10,606 bases of DNA from an uncultured Eubacteriales bacterium. GTDB taxonomy: Bacteria; Bacillota; Clostridia; Peptostreptococcales; Anaerovoracaceae. Below the pieces are notes generated by a model that was given only the letters and a program-made list of their open reading frames with translations, was not told the DNA's origin and searched no databases. Below are positions 1-5,422 of the stretch, one piece after another. The stretch spans positions 1 to 10,606 of the forward strand of contig CADBRY010000229.1 in NCBI GenBank assembly GCA_902797195.1, read 5' to 3'. Numbering within the stretch: position 1 is the first letter of the stretch; the number at the start of each line of letters is the position of its first letter. The position numbers and the translations under genes are program-made.

Positions 1-20
1 AAACCCCATGAGAGCCATCA

Positions 21-49
21 TACTAAAATAAGGAGGCGCAGCCTCCTTA
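21..49 (-). terminator. Intrinsic terminator after the MinD-like gene
   Basis: Bases 29-37 and 41-49 form a perfect 9-bp stem (taaggaggc / gcctcctta) around a 3-nt loop. Read on the minus strand the stem is followed by the T-rich stretch TTTTAGTA. It lies about 50 bp past the stop codon of the MinD-like gene, beyond the tandem repeat, and is in the right orientation to end that transcript. Confidence 0.7.
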
Positions 50-120
50 GCCTTCAGGGATCAGTTTTCAGAAGTCAGCCTTCAGGGATCAGTTTTCAGA
101 AATCAGCCTTCAGGGATCAG
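49..120. repeat. 28-bp tandem repeat, 2.6 copies, spanning a stop codon
   Basis: Units at 49-76 and 77-104 differ at one base, and a partial third copy covers 105-120. Each begins agccttcagggatcag. The last five sense codons of the MinD-like gene lie in the innermost partial copy, and its TGA (103-105) straddles the boundary of the second and third copies. The other copies are therefore duplicated gene-end sequence lying outside the frame. This looks like replication-slippage expansion of the 3' end of the gene, and I see no coding role. Confidence 0.85.
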
Positions 121-828
121 CCTGCCGGCAATAGTTCTGATATTGCTTTTGATATCCTCTCGCTTACCCCGCTCCAAAGGCTTCCCGGTGCAGGTAGATA
201 TGCGTATGTCCCGATCGCTCTGTATCAATCCGATGACCGGTGTGCTGGTGCAGTTCATAATGGATTCCACGTCCATCAGTATACCCGCTTTTACCAGATC
301 CATATCTACATTGTTTACCACCATGCATACATCGTAGATCCCAAGATCCCTCAGGTGGGCTGCTACAGTATCCGCATCTCTCAGCGCCGCTATTTCGGGT
401 TCGGTGACTATCACCGCAGTTTCAGCCGCTGCGGCAGATGCATCCACCAGCTCATCTATCCCTGCGCCCGTATCGATTATTATGTGATCGAAATATTTGC
501 TGAGTGTCCCGCAGAGAGCAATCATATTCTGGGGAGTAAGTCTTGCGTCGCCTTTCCTTGGAGATGCTGCCATAAAGTAGAGGCTGTCAAAGCCATCCAC
601 CTTGATCAGGGCTTTATTGAGTCCGCAGATCCCGGTCATAACATCCATGATATTGAACACGACCTTGTTCTCCATCCCAAGATAGAGATCCATGTTGCGC
701 ATGCCAAGATCCATATCTATAAGCAGAACCCTCCTGCCGCAATTGGCAAGAGTGCCGCCCAGATTTACGGAGAACATGGTCTTCCCTGTTCCCCCTTTTC
801 CAGATGTGACCAGAATAACTTTTTCCAT
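103..828 (-). CDS. MinD-like ParA-family ATPase
   Basis: This is a 241-aa P-loop ATPase of the ParA/MinD superfamily, whose members position division sites, flagella or other cargo by ATP-dependent dimerisation. The deviant Walker A motif SGKGGTGKT (residues 9-17, with the signature Lys11), the Walker A' segment DMDLGMRNMDLYLG (38-51) and the Walker B-like IIIDTGAGI (116-124) are visible. The A' region closely follows the bacterial MinD pattern. The ATG at 828 is preferred because GGGAG sits 8 nt upstream of it; an in-frame ATG at 858 lies upstream of that site. Canonical MinD ends in an amphipathic membrane-targeting helix. Here the C terminus (IRTIAGRLIPEG) does not obviously form one, and no minC or minE is in view, so the role is uncertain. 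An FlhG-like or other cargo ATPase is possible. The gene follows radC on the same strand with about 80 bp between them. Confidence 0.85.
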   Translation of the reverse strand: MEKVILVTSGKGGTGKTMFSVNLGGTLANCGRRVLLIDMDLGMRNMDLYLGMENKVVFNIMDVMTGICGLNKALIKVDGFDSLYFMAASPRKGDARLTPQNMIALCGTLSKYFDHIIIDTGAGIDELVDASAAAAETAVIVTEPEIAALRDADTVAAHLRDLGIYDVCMVVNNVDMDLVKAGILMDVESIMNCTSTPVIGLIQSDRDIRISTCTGKPLERGKREDIKSNIRTIAGRLIPEG

Positions 829-854
829 TACAAAAACTCCCGTGGCTCTAACGT

Positions 855-880
855 CCATTTCTTATTTTGCCACATTATAT
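855..880 (-). promoter_or_regulatory. Putative promoter of the MinD-like gene
   Basis: The minus strand reads TATAAT (875-880 region) followed by GTGGCAAAATAAG. A good -35 at 17 bp is not seen; TTGACG lies only 6 bp upstream of the hexamer. Almost the same module precedes radC at 1633-1657, which supports a real shared signal. Confidence 0.4.
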
Positions 881-908
881 TTTTGCGTCAAGAGTTTTTT
901 GCTTGAAC

Positions 909-1586
909 TCACATCATTCCCTCGGCCTTCATGCTCACGTAGATTCCGTCGCCGATCACGATGTGATCCAACACGGGTATCCCTAAAAGTTCTCCGGCTT
1001 CAGAAAGTCTTCTCGTGGTTTTTATGTCCTGGTCGCTGGGAGTTGGATCCCCCGAAGGATGATTGTGAAGAAGTATCACCGATCCGGCGCTTCTCCTGAC
1101 GGCGTTGTTGAACACTTCCCGGGCGCCTGCGGCAGATGATGACAGATCTCCTATGGAAACTTCCGTCTCTTCGATGATGTCCCCTTTGGCATTGATGAGC
1201 AGACACACAAAGTGTTCCTTCCTGTAATATCTCATTTTCTCCATGAAGATATCAGCCACGTCTTTTGAACCTGCGATCCTGCTGCGCTCCGTGGGAATGG
1301 ATGCGGCCACCCTCCTTCCAAGCTCCACCGCGGCCATAAGCTCGCAGATCTTCGCATCTCCCATGCCTCTGATCTTTCTCAGCTCCTCGGGAGTGCAGTC
1401 GGCGAGGTAACGCACCCCTGACGCATCCATGGAAAGTATCTCCGCGGCAAGGTCCATGACCGTCTTGTCCCTGGTTCCGGTCCTCAGCAGGATGGCAAGT
1501 ATCTCCACGGTAGACAGCCTGTCGCTTCCCTCCCTGATCAGTTTCTCTCTGGGCTTTTCCCATAATGGCAATTCGTTTAATCTCAT
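909..1586 (-). CDS. radC: RadC/JAB-domain protein
   Basis: This 225-aa protein belongs to the RadC (UPF0758) family. An N-terminal region with a helix-hairpin-helix segment (about residues 65-92, TPEELRKIRGMGDAKI) precedes a C-terminal MPN/JAB metalloprotease-like domain. The JAMM signature is intact: HNHPSGDPTPSDQD gives His174, His176 and Asp187 in the HxHx10D arrangement. Length is typical of the family. The historical DNA-repair role is not firmly established, and the true substrate of bacterial RadC is unknown. The ATG at 1586 is supported by AAGGAG 9 nt upstream. Its stop is close to the promoter of the MinD-like gene, so the two may be co-transcribed or separately initiated. Confidence 0.93.
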   Translation of the reverse strand: MRLNELPLWEKPREKLIREGSDRLSTVEILAILLRTGTRDKTVMDLAAEILSMDASGVRYLADCTPEELRKIRGMGDAKICELMAAVELGRRVAASIPTERSRIAGSKDVADIFMEKMRYYRKEHFVCLLINAKGDIIEETEVSIGDLSSSAAGAREVFNNAVRRSAGSVILLHNHPSGDPTPSDQDIKTTRRLSEAGELLGIPVLDHIVIGDGIYVSMKAEGMM

Positions 1587-1632
1587 AATCCCTGTCTCCT
1601 TTCGTGGATGACCTAATTTCTCCCCCTCTCTC

Positions 1633-1657
1633 CCATTTCCTTATTTTGCCATTATAT
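1633..1657 (-). promoter_or_regulatory. Putative radC promoter (-10 region)
   Basis: On the minus strand a consensus TATAAT (revcomp of 1652-1657) is followed by GGCAAAATAAGGAAATGG. The -35 at 17 bp is weak. The module matches the one ahead of the MinD-like gene (855-880) except for two small indels, so one is probably a copy of the other or both are under the same control. Confidence 0.45.
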
Positions 1658-1715
1658 GGAATTATTTTCAAGTAGTTATGCGTATTATTTCATTGTCCAG
1701 AAACCGGCGCAGGAT

Positions 1716-1766
1716 CTGTTCCCCAGAAAAAAATGGGACAAGAACAGAAAAAATATGGGACAAGAA
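1716..1766. repeat. REP-like palindrome plus 22-bp direct repeat
   Basis: The 12-mer atgggacaagaa occurs at 1733-1744 and 1755-1766, a 22-bp period. The first copy is also the right arm of an imperfect palindrome: ctgttc and ccca (1716-1725) face tggg and gaacag (1734-1747). It sits just past the cmk terminator, in the 214-bp gap between cmk and radC. It resembles the small extragenic palindromes scattered in many clostridial genomes, but one window cannot prove family membership. Confidence 0.5.
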
Positions 1767-1787
1767 AAAACGCCTTTTCGGCGCTTT
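1765..1787 (-). terminator. Intrinsic terminator after cmk
   Basis: On the minus strand a hairpin GCGCC-GAAAA-GGCGT (arms 1780-1784 and 1770-1774), extended by three A-T pairs, is followed directly by a T run (TTTTTTC). It lies 14 bp beyond the cmk stop codon, ending the nrdR-cmk transcript. Confidence 0.8.
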
Positions 1788-1800
1788 CTTGCGGTTAAGA

Positions 1801-2478
1801 TCATCTGTTGATCATTTTTAGTATAGTCTGGATGACTTCCTCTTTTCCCATGCCCGTGGAGTCTACTTCCACCGCATCATCGGCCTTTCTCAGGGGATTG
1901 AGCTTTCGGGTCATATCGTTGTGATCTCTCTGCTTTATGTCCCTGAGGACCTCTTCGTAGGGCTGGGGATCACCCTTTTCCTGAAGCTCTTTGAATCTTC
2001 TGTTTGCCCTCTCCTCAGGTGATGCGGTAAGGTAGATCTTGTACTCCGCATCCTTGAGAACATTGGTCCCGATGTCCCGGCCGTCCATAATGACGCTCTT
2101 GCGGGTGCCCATGTTCCTCTGTATGTCCACAAGTTTCTCTCTTACTGCGGGTATTGCAGAGCACTTCGATGCCATCATTGACATCTCAGGTGTTCTTATG
2201 CTGCTTTCTACATCTTCACCGTCCAGGAAGATATGGCCTTTTACAAAGTCAATGTCAGTGTCTTTTAGAAATTCGACCAGATCGTCGCTTCCGAGGAATC
2301 TCTCCAATTCTTCTCCGTCGGAACCCACGTGCTTCGCCACCTTGTATCCGATAGCCCTGTACATGGCTCCCGTATCTATATACTCGATATTCAATTCTTT
2401 TGCTATTGCCTTTGCAATGGTGCTTTTACCGGCTCCGCTTGGTCCGTCCACTGCAATGCGATAGATTCCCTGGTTCAT
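1801..2478 (-). CDS. cmk: Cytidylate kinase
   Basis: This 225-aa enzyme phosphorylates CMP and dCMP to the diphosphates using ATP, in the cytosol, feeding pyrimidine salvage and nucleotide recycling. It has the P-loop GPSGAGKST (12-20), the motif DTGAMYRA typical of bacterial Cmk, the conserved MDGRDIGT segment, and the C-terminal RDHNDMTRKLNPLRKADDA pattern that lines the nucleotide pocket. Length is normal for the family. AGGAG lies 8 nt upstream of the ATG. It starts 12 bp after the nrdR stop, so the two genes form one transcription unit driven by the promoter at 3017-3045. Confidence 0.97.
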   Translation of the reverse strand: MNQGIYRIAVDGPSGAGKSTIAKAIAKELNIEYIDTGAMYRAIGYKVAKHVGSDGEELERFLGSDDLVEFLKDTDIDFVKGHIFLDGEDVESSIRTPEMSMMASKCSAIPAVREKLVDIQRNMGTRKSVIMDGRDIGTNVLKDAEYKIYLTASPEERANRRFKELQEKGDPQPYEEVLRDIKQRDHNDMTRKLNPLRKADDAVEVDSTGMGKEEVIQTILKMINR

Positions 2479-2490
2479 TGGACGCTCCTG

Positions 2491-2955
2491 TCAGATCCTC
2501 TTCTTGGTTGTCAGCAGTCTTTCAACCTCCTGTACGAAGGTGTTCACATCGGTGAACTGCCTGTATACTGAAGCAAAACGCACATAGGCGACTTCATCCA
2601 GTTCCCTGAGCTGTTCCATTACCAGCTCGCCTATGAAGGTGCTCTCCACTTCTTTCTCCATCATATTGTTAAGACCGCGCTCTATATCATTTACTATGCC
2701 CTCCATATCGGAGACAGAAACGGGACGCTTCTCACAGGCGCGGACTATACCATTCAGCAGCTTGTTGCGGTCAAAGGCCTGGCGGCTTCCATCTTTTTTA
2801 ACCACCATGAGGATCATCTCCTCCACCTTCTCATATGTGGTGAATCTTCTTCCGCACGACTCGCACTCGCGCCTTCTCCTGATGGCTCGGCCATCTTCTG
2901 TGTGTCTCGAATCGATTACTTTACTGTCTTCGTTCTCACAATAGGGGCACTTCAT
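2491..2955 (-). CDS. nrdR: Transcriptional repressor NrdR
   Basis: NrdR is a 154-aa zinc-ribbon/ATP-cone repressor of ribonucleotide reductase genes. It senses the ATP/dATP ratio through the ATP-cone and binds paired NrdR boxes. The zinc ribbon uses Cys3, Cys6, Cys31 and Cys34 (CPYC and CESC), with the basic segment RAIRRRRE between them. The ATP-cone runs from about residue 49 to 139 and contains [16 protein letters not shown]. Length is standard for the family. The ATG is supported by GGAGG 6 nt upstream. No nrd structural gene is in view, but a probable NrdR box overlaps its own promoter, suggesting autoregulation that would also affect cmk. Confidence 0.97.
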   Translation of the reverse strand: MKCPYCENEDSKVIDSRHTEDGRAIRRRRECESCGRRFTTYEKVEEMILMVVKKDGSRQAFDRNKLLNGIVRACEKRPVSVSDMEGIVNDIERGLNNMMEKEVESTFIGELVMEQLRELDEVAYVRFASVYRQFTDVNTFVQEVERLLTTKKRI

Positions 2956-3016
2956 GGGATTCCTCCAAATATCGCGGCATTGGCCGCATCCACAATTTTA
3001 GTTATCAACGAATACG

Positions 3017-3045
3017 ATTGTACTACATATTGTGTTTTTTGCCAA
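3017..3045 (-). promoter_or_regulatory. SigA-type promoter of nrdR-cmk
   Basis: On the minus strand TTGGCA (3045-3040) and TACAAT (3022-3017) are separated by exactly 17 bp. It lies about 60 bp upstream of the nrdR ATG, and nothing else on this strand between here and the symporter could use it. Confidence 0.75.
3020..3035 (-). promoter_or_regulatory. Putative NrdR box
   Basis: The minus strand reads ACACAATATGTAGTAC, which matches the known NrdR-box pattern ACACwATATvtwGTGT at all but the last positions. It fills the spacer and touches the -10 hexamer, so binding would block RNA polymerase. NrdR boxes usually come in pairs about 30 bp apart; a much weaker candidate lies at 2990-3005, giving a centre spacing of 30 bp. 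Confidence 0.6.
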
Positions 3046-3123
3046 GTGTACATCTTCCTTGTTTGCAGCGCGGCGGCTCTGTCAGCTTCATGCTCGCCGT
3101 GCCGGCCTTCCCTGCTCGCAGCC

Positions 3124-3321
3124 AATTGTCCCTAAATCAAGGAAAATCAAAAAAATTACACAATGAAATTGTGCGATTTTTCCCTATATCATGATTTTTA
3201 CACAATTTTGAGCCTGAAATGTGGACTTTTCCTGCTCCAGGGACGTTTTTCGGCTTATAATTTACATATATTTCCAATTCCTTGTGTAAAATCTTCGAAA
3301 AATACCATTTTAGGGACAATT
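3124..3321. mobile_element. MITE-like inverted-repeat element, 198 bp
   Basis: Perfect 13-bp terminal inverted repeats, aattgtccctaaa (3124-3136) and its complement (3309-3321), bound an AT-rich noncoding segment. The arms remain related inwards: at the same distance from each end (32 bp) both contain ttacacaa followed by a similar gaattg-like stretch. I see no ORF, transposase or clear target-site duplication. A non-autonomous element or large structured repeat fits best. Confidence 0.5.
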
Positions 3322-3359
3322 CGACTGAACTAACTAACTGCTATGCCGGGCAACACAAA

Positions 3360-3400
3360 GCCCGGAGGGTCCCAGCGTGTGGGCTGGGAGTCCTCCGGGC
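3360..3400 (-). terminator. Strong hairpin, probable terminator of the symporter gene
   Basis: A two-part stem, gcccggagg with cctccgggc (3360-3368/3392-3400) and tcccagc with gctggga (3370-3376/3383-3389), totals 16 bp around a 6-nt loop. On the minus strand it is followed by TTTGTGTTG, a weak U-tract. It lies about 150 bp past the symporter stop and is the best terminator candidate there. Confidence 0.5.
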
Positions 3401-3428
3401 CGATCTCGTTCTTTTCAAGATTGGCAAA

Positions 3429-3500
3429 CCGCCTGGCGGTTGGCTTTGCCGGCGGAGCTATGTTCCGCCTGGCGGTCGGCTATGCCGGCGGAGCTATGTC
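3429..3500. repeat. 36-bp GC-rich tandem repeat, two full copies
   Basis: Units 3429-3464 and 3465-3500 differ at three positions. A decayed third copy starts at 3501 (ccgcccggcag). Each unit contains the near-palindrome ccgcctggcgg, and arms of neighbouring units (ggcgga / tccgcc) can pair. The block lies in the 3' untranslated region of the symporter gene and is GC-richer than its surroundings. Confidence 0.8.
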
Positions 3501-3549
3501 CCGCCCGGCAGATGACTTGCCGCTCGGCTGGCTCGCCGGCCGAGCCTTA

Positions 3550-5043
3550 TCAGTTCCTCACGTGGAAGTTAAGGTTCTCCTGATATTCTCCGGAATCCAG
3601 TCTCCTGAAGAAGTCATTGGTCTCGTATACGATCACGCCGCTGAGCACAACAAGGGCGATCAGGTTAGGTGCCGCCATAAGTGCGTTGAAGATGTCGGCG
3701 ATGGTCCATACCTGGCTCAGTGTCAGGAAGGGTCCGATCAGTACTGCGAGGATGTATACCCAACGATAGATCTGGATGGCTGTCTTGCTGCCGTTGGTGA
3801 GATAGTCGAAACAGCGTTCACCGTAGTAGTCCCATCCGAGGATGGTGGTGAAGGCGAAGAATGCAAGTGCGGTCATTACCACAAATGCGCCTGCTGCGCT
3901 GGACCAGGGCAGACCCATGCCAAATGCCATCTGGGTAAGGGCTGCGCCGTCGACTGTTGCGTCTGCTCCGTCAAGGATGCCGCCTGCAATGTTCATTTCG
4001 TTGGCTTTATCATATGCACCGGATACCATGAGAGTAAGGCCTGTCATGGTGCAGATGCAGATAGTGTCGATGAATGTACCTGTCATGGTTACCAGACCCT
4101 GACGAACGCATTCGTTTGTCTGGGCTGCAGCTGCCGCGATAGGTGCTGATCCAAGTCCCGCTTCGTTTGAGAAGATACCACGGGCAACACCCTTTTGCAG
4201 GGCTATGAACATGGTTCCTACCACGCCGCCTGTTACCGCGGAAGGATTGAATGCCGCGGTGACGATCTGTCCGATGGCATGAGGTATGTCTGCTATGTGA
4301 TAGAAAATGATGCACAGACATACCAGCACGTAGGCTATAGCCATAAAGGGAACCACAACAGTCGTAACGGATGCGATCCTCTTGATACCGCCGATGATAA
4401 CCAGAGCGGAGAGGAATGCAACTACAACAGCCGTAACAACTACTGCCATTGAATACTGTCCTCCAAAGAGGTTGACCATGTGAGCATCATTGGGATCGAA
4501 GAAGGATTTTGCGGCATTGGCGATACCGTTTACCTGAGTAATGGTACCGATACCCATGGCTCCCGCCAGTGCTCCGAAGAAAGCAAACAGCTTGCCCAGC
4601 CACTTCCAGTTGTGGCCGGTTTTTTCCTTCATGCCTTTTTCAATATAGTAAAAAGGTCCGCCAAGGAAGGTTCCGTCTTCTTTTTTAACTCTGTACTTGA
4701 TGGCCAGAAGTCCTTCCGCATACTTTGTCGCCATACCGAAGCAGGCGGCGATTATCATCCAGAAAAGAGCTCCCGGTCCGCCGGCGACTACAGCTGTAGC
4801 AACACCGACGATGTTTCCTGTACCGATGGTCGCGGACAGGGCTGTGGCCAGAGCACCGAAACTGGTTACTTCTCCCGTGCCTCCCTCTTCATTGTGGACC
4901 ATGTACTTCAGAGCTTTGCCAAGTTTTCTGAACTGCATCAACTTGAGTCTCACAGTCAGAAGGATTCCGGCACCCATGATAAGGACTATAAGAGGTACAC
5001 CCCATACAATCCCATCGACTGTGTCTAGAAATTGAGTTACCAT
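3550..5043 (-). CDS. Sodium:alanine/glycine symporter, AGCS family
   Basis: This is a 497-aa polytopic membrane protein of the alanine or glycine:cation symporter (AGCS) family, which imports alanine or glycine with Na+. The N-terminal hydrophobic segment (about 11-31) leads to the family signature around residues 73-103, with IGTGNIVGVATAVVAGGPG then ALFWM. Further family segments are GGPFYYIEKG (128-137), KGVARGIFSNEAGLGSAPIA and the late TTILGWDYYGERCF. About ten to twelve hydrophobic helices are evident. The ATG at 5043 is chosen because AAGGAG precedes it by 9 nt and the protein then begins like other AGCS members. The open frame continues upstream to 5184 but runs through the riboswitch. 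The glycine riboswitch in its leader indicates glycine as a substrate or signal; substrate preference cannot be read from sequence. Confidence 0.95.
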   Translation of the reverse strand: MVTQFLDTVDGIVWGVPLIVLIMGAGILLTVRLKLMQFRKLGKALKYMVHNEEGGTGEVTSFGALATALSATIGTGNIVGVATAVVAGGPGALFWMIIAACFGMATKYAEGLLAIKYRVKKEDGTFLGGPFYYIEKGMKEKTGHNWKWLGKLFAFFGALAGAMGIGTITQVNGIANAAKSFFDPNDAHMVNLFGGQYSMAVVVTAVVVAFLSALVIIGGIKRIASVTTVVVPFMAIAYVLVCLCIIFYHIADIPHAIGQIVTAAFNPSAVTGGVVGTMFIALQKGVARGIFSNEAGLGSAPIAAAAAQTNECVRQGLVTMTGTFIDTICICTMTGLTLMVSGAYDKANEMNIAGGILDGADATVDGAALTQMAFGMGLPWSSAAGAFVVMTALAFFAFTTILGWDYYGERCFDYLTNGSKTAIQIYRWVYILAVLIGPFLTLSQVWTIADIFNALMAAPNLIALVVLSGVIVYETNDFFRRLDSGEYQENLNFHVRN

Positions 5044-5080
5044 TTTGATACACTCCTTTGAAAATAATAAAAAGATAATG

Positions 5081-5115
5081 AAAACGAAAAAGCCGATCAT
5101 ATCCCTATGAACGAC
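5081..5115 (-). terminator. Riboswitch-linked intrinsic terminator
   Basis: On the minus strand GTCGTTCATA and TATGATCGGC form a 10-bp stem (one T-T mismatch, one wobble) around GGGA (5092-5115). TTTTTCGTTTT follows directly (5091-5081). It lies between the glycine aptamer and the symporter start, where a transcription-termination platform is expected. Confidence 0.75.
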
Positions 5116-5152
5116 TTCTGGAGAGTTATGCAAATAGAAAGATAACCATTCG

Positions 5153-5252
5153 CTCTGTCCTTTTGCCTGAGAGACCGCTGCCATTCGTTGCCTTTGCAGG
5201 AACAGCAGACTGCACCTTCGGCGCCCGACCGTATCCGACCGGAACTCTCCAG
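5153..5252 (-). promoter_or_regulatory. Glycine riboswitch (single aptamer)
   Basis: The minus strand carries the conserved glycine-aptamer blocks in order: GGAGAG (5250-5245), GCGCCGAAGGTGCA, and CTCTCAGGCAAAAGGACAGA (about 5173-5154). The GAGAG/CTCTC pairing closes P1. Only one complete aptamer is visible, so this is of the singlet type. A downstream AACTCTCCAG (5127-5118) can pair with the same 5' strand over 10 bp (CTGGAGAGTT, 5252-5243), giving an alternative fold that competes with P1. A terminator hairpin at 5081-5115 lies before the symporter. Glycine riboswitches of this kind upstream of AGCS transporters are known; whether glycine raises or lowers expression here cannot be read from sequence. 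Confidence 0.92.
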
Positions 5253-5267
5253 AGAAAATTCATATCT

Positions 5268-5290
5268 TCACCTGAAAAAAATGCAGGTGA
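5268..5290. repeat. 7-bp hairpin in the symporter leader
   Basis: Perfect arms tcacctg (5268-5274) and caggtga (5284-5290) enclose a 9-nt A-rich loop. It lies between the predicted start of transcription (about 5305) and the glycine aptamer. It may insulate or stabilise the 5' end of the leader, or it may be an operator. Confidence 0.4.
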
Positions 5291-5311
5291 CTGGTACAAA
5301 CTTACAATAAG

Positions 5312-5340
5312 ATACTATCACACTGCACTTTTCTTTACAA
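5312..5340 (-). promoter_or_regulatory. SigA-type promoter of the glycine riboswitch and symporter
   Basis: On the minus strand TTGTAA (5340-5335) and TAGTAT (5317-5312) are spaced by 17 bp. Transcription would begin near 5305, just upstream of the aptamer, giving a leader of about 260 nt. Confidence 0.65.
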
Positions 5341-5349
5341 TTAAAACGC

Positions 5350-5368
5350 TGTATAAATATTGTATACA
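5350..5368. promoter_or_regulatory. Palindrome upstream of the symporter promoter, possible operator
   Basis: TGTATA and TATACA (5350-5355/5363-5368) form a perfect 6-bp inverted repeat with a 7-bp AT spacer. It sits 9 bp upstream of the -35 hexamer, a position used by activators and some repressors. I cannot assign a regulator. Confidence 0.3.
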
Positions 5369-5422
5369 TTATGCCCGCCCTGCCGTGGGAATCTGTTCCT
5401 CACGTGCCGGCATATCCGCCGC

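Noticed and set aside
355..1099. Plus-strand frames opposite the MinD-like gene and radC
   Set aside because: They are antisense to well-supported genes and lack ribosome binding sites and recognisable motifs.
3343..4149. Plus-strand open frame of 268 codons
   Set aside because: It starts in the tandem-repeat block and then runs antisense through the symporter gene. Its product is Cys/His-rich and low in family-like motifs, and no ribosome binding site is seen.
5044..5184. N-terminal extension of the symporter to an ATG at 5184
   Set aside because: The extra 47 residues are translated from the riboswitch and its terminator, and the ribosome binding site supports 5043.
5375..5415. Hairpin CGTG(A)GGAA/TTCCCACG as terminator of the lipoprotein gene
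   Set aside because: The stem exists on the minus strand, but GC-rich sequence rather than a T-tract follows, so I do not call it a terminator.
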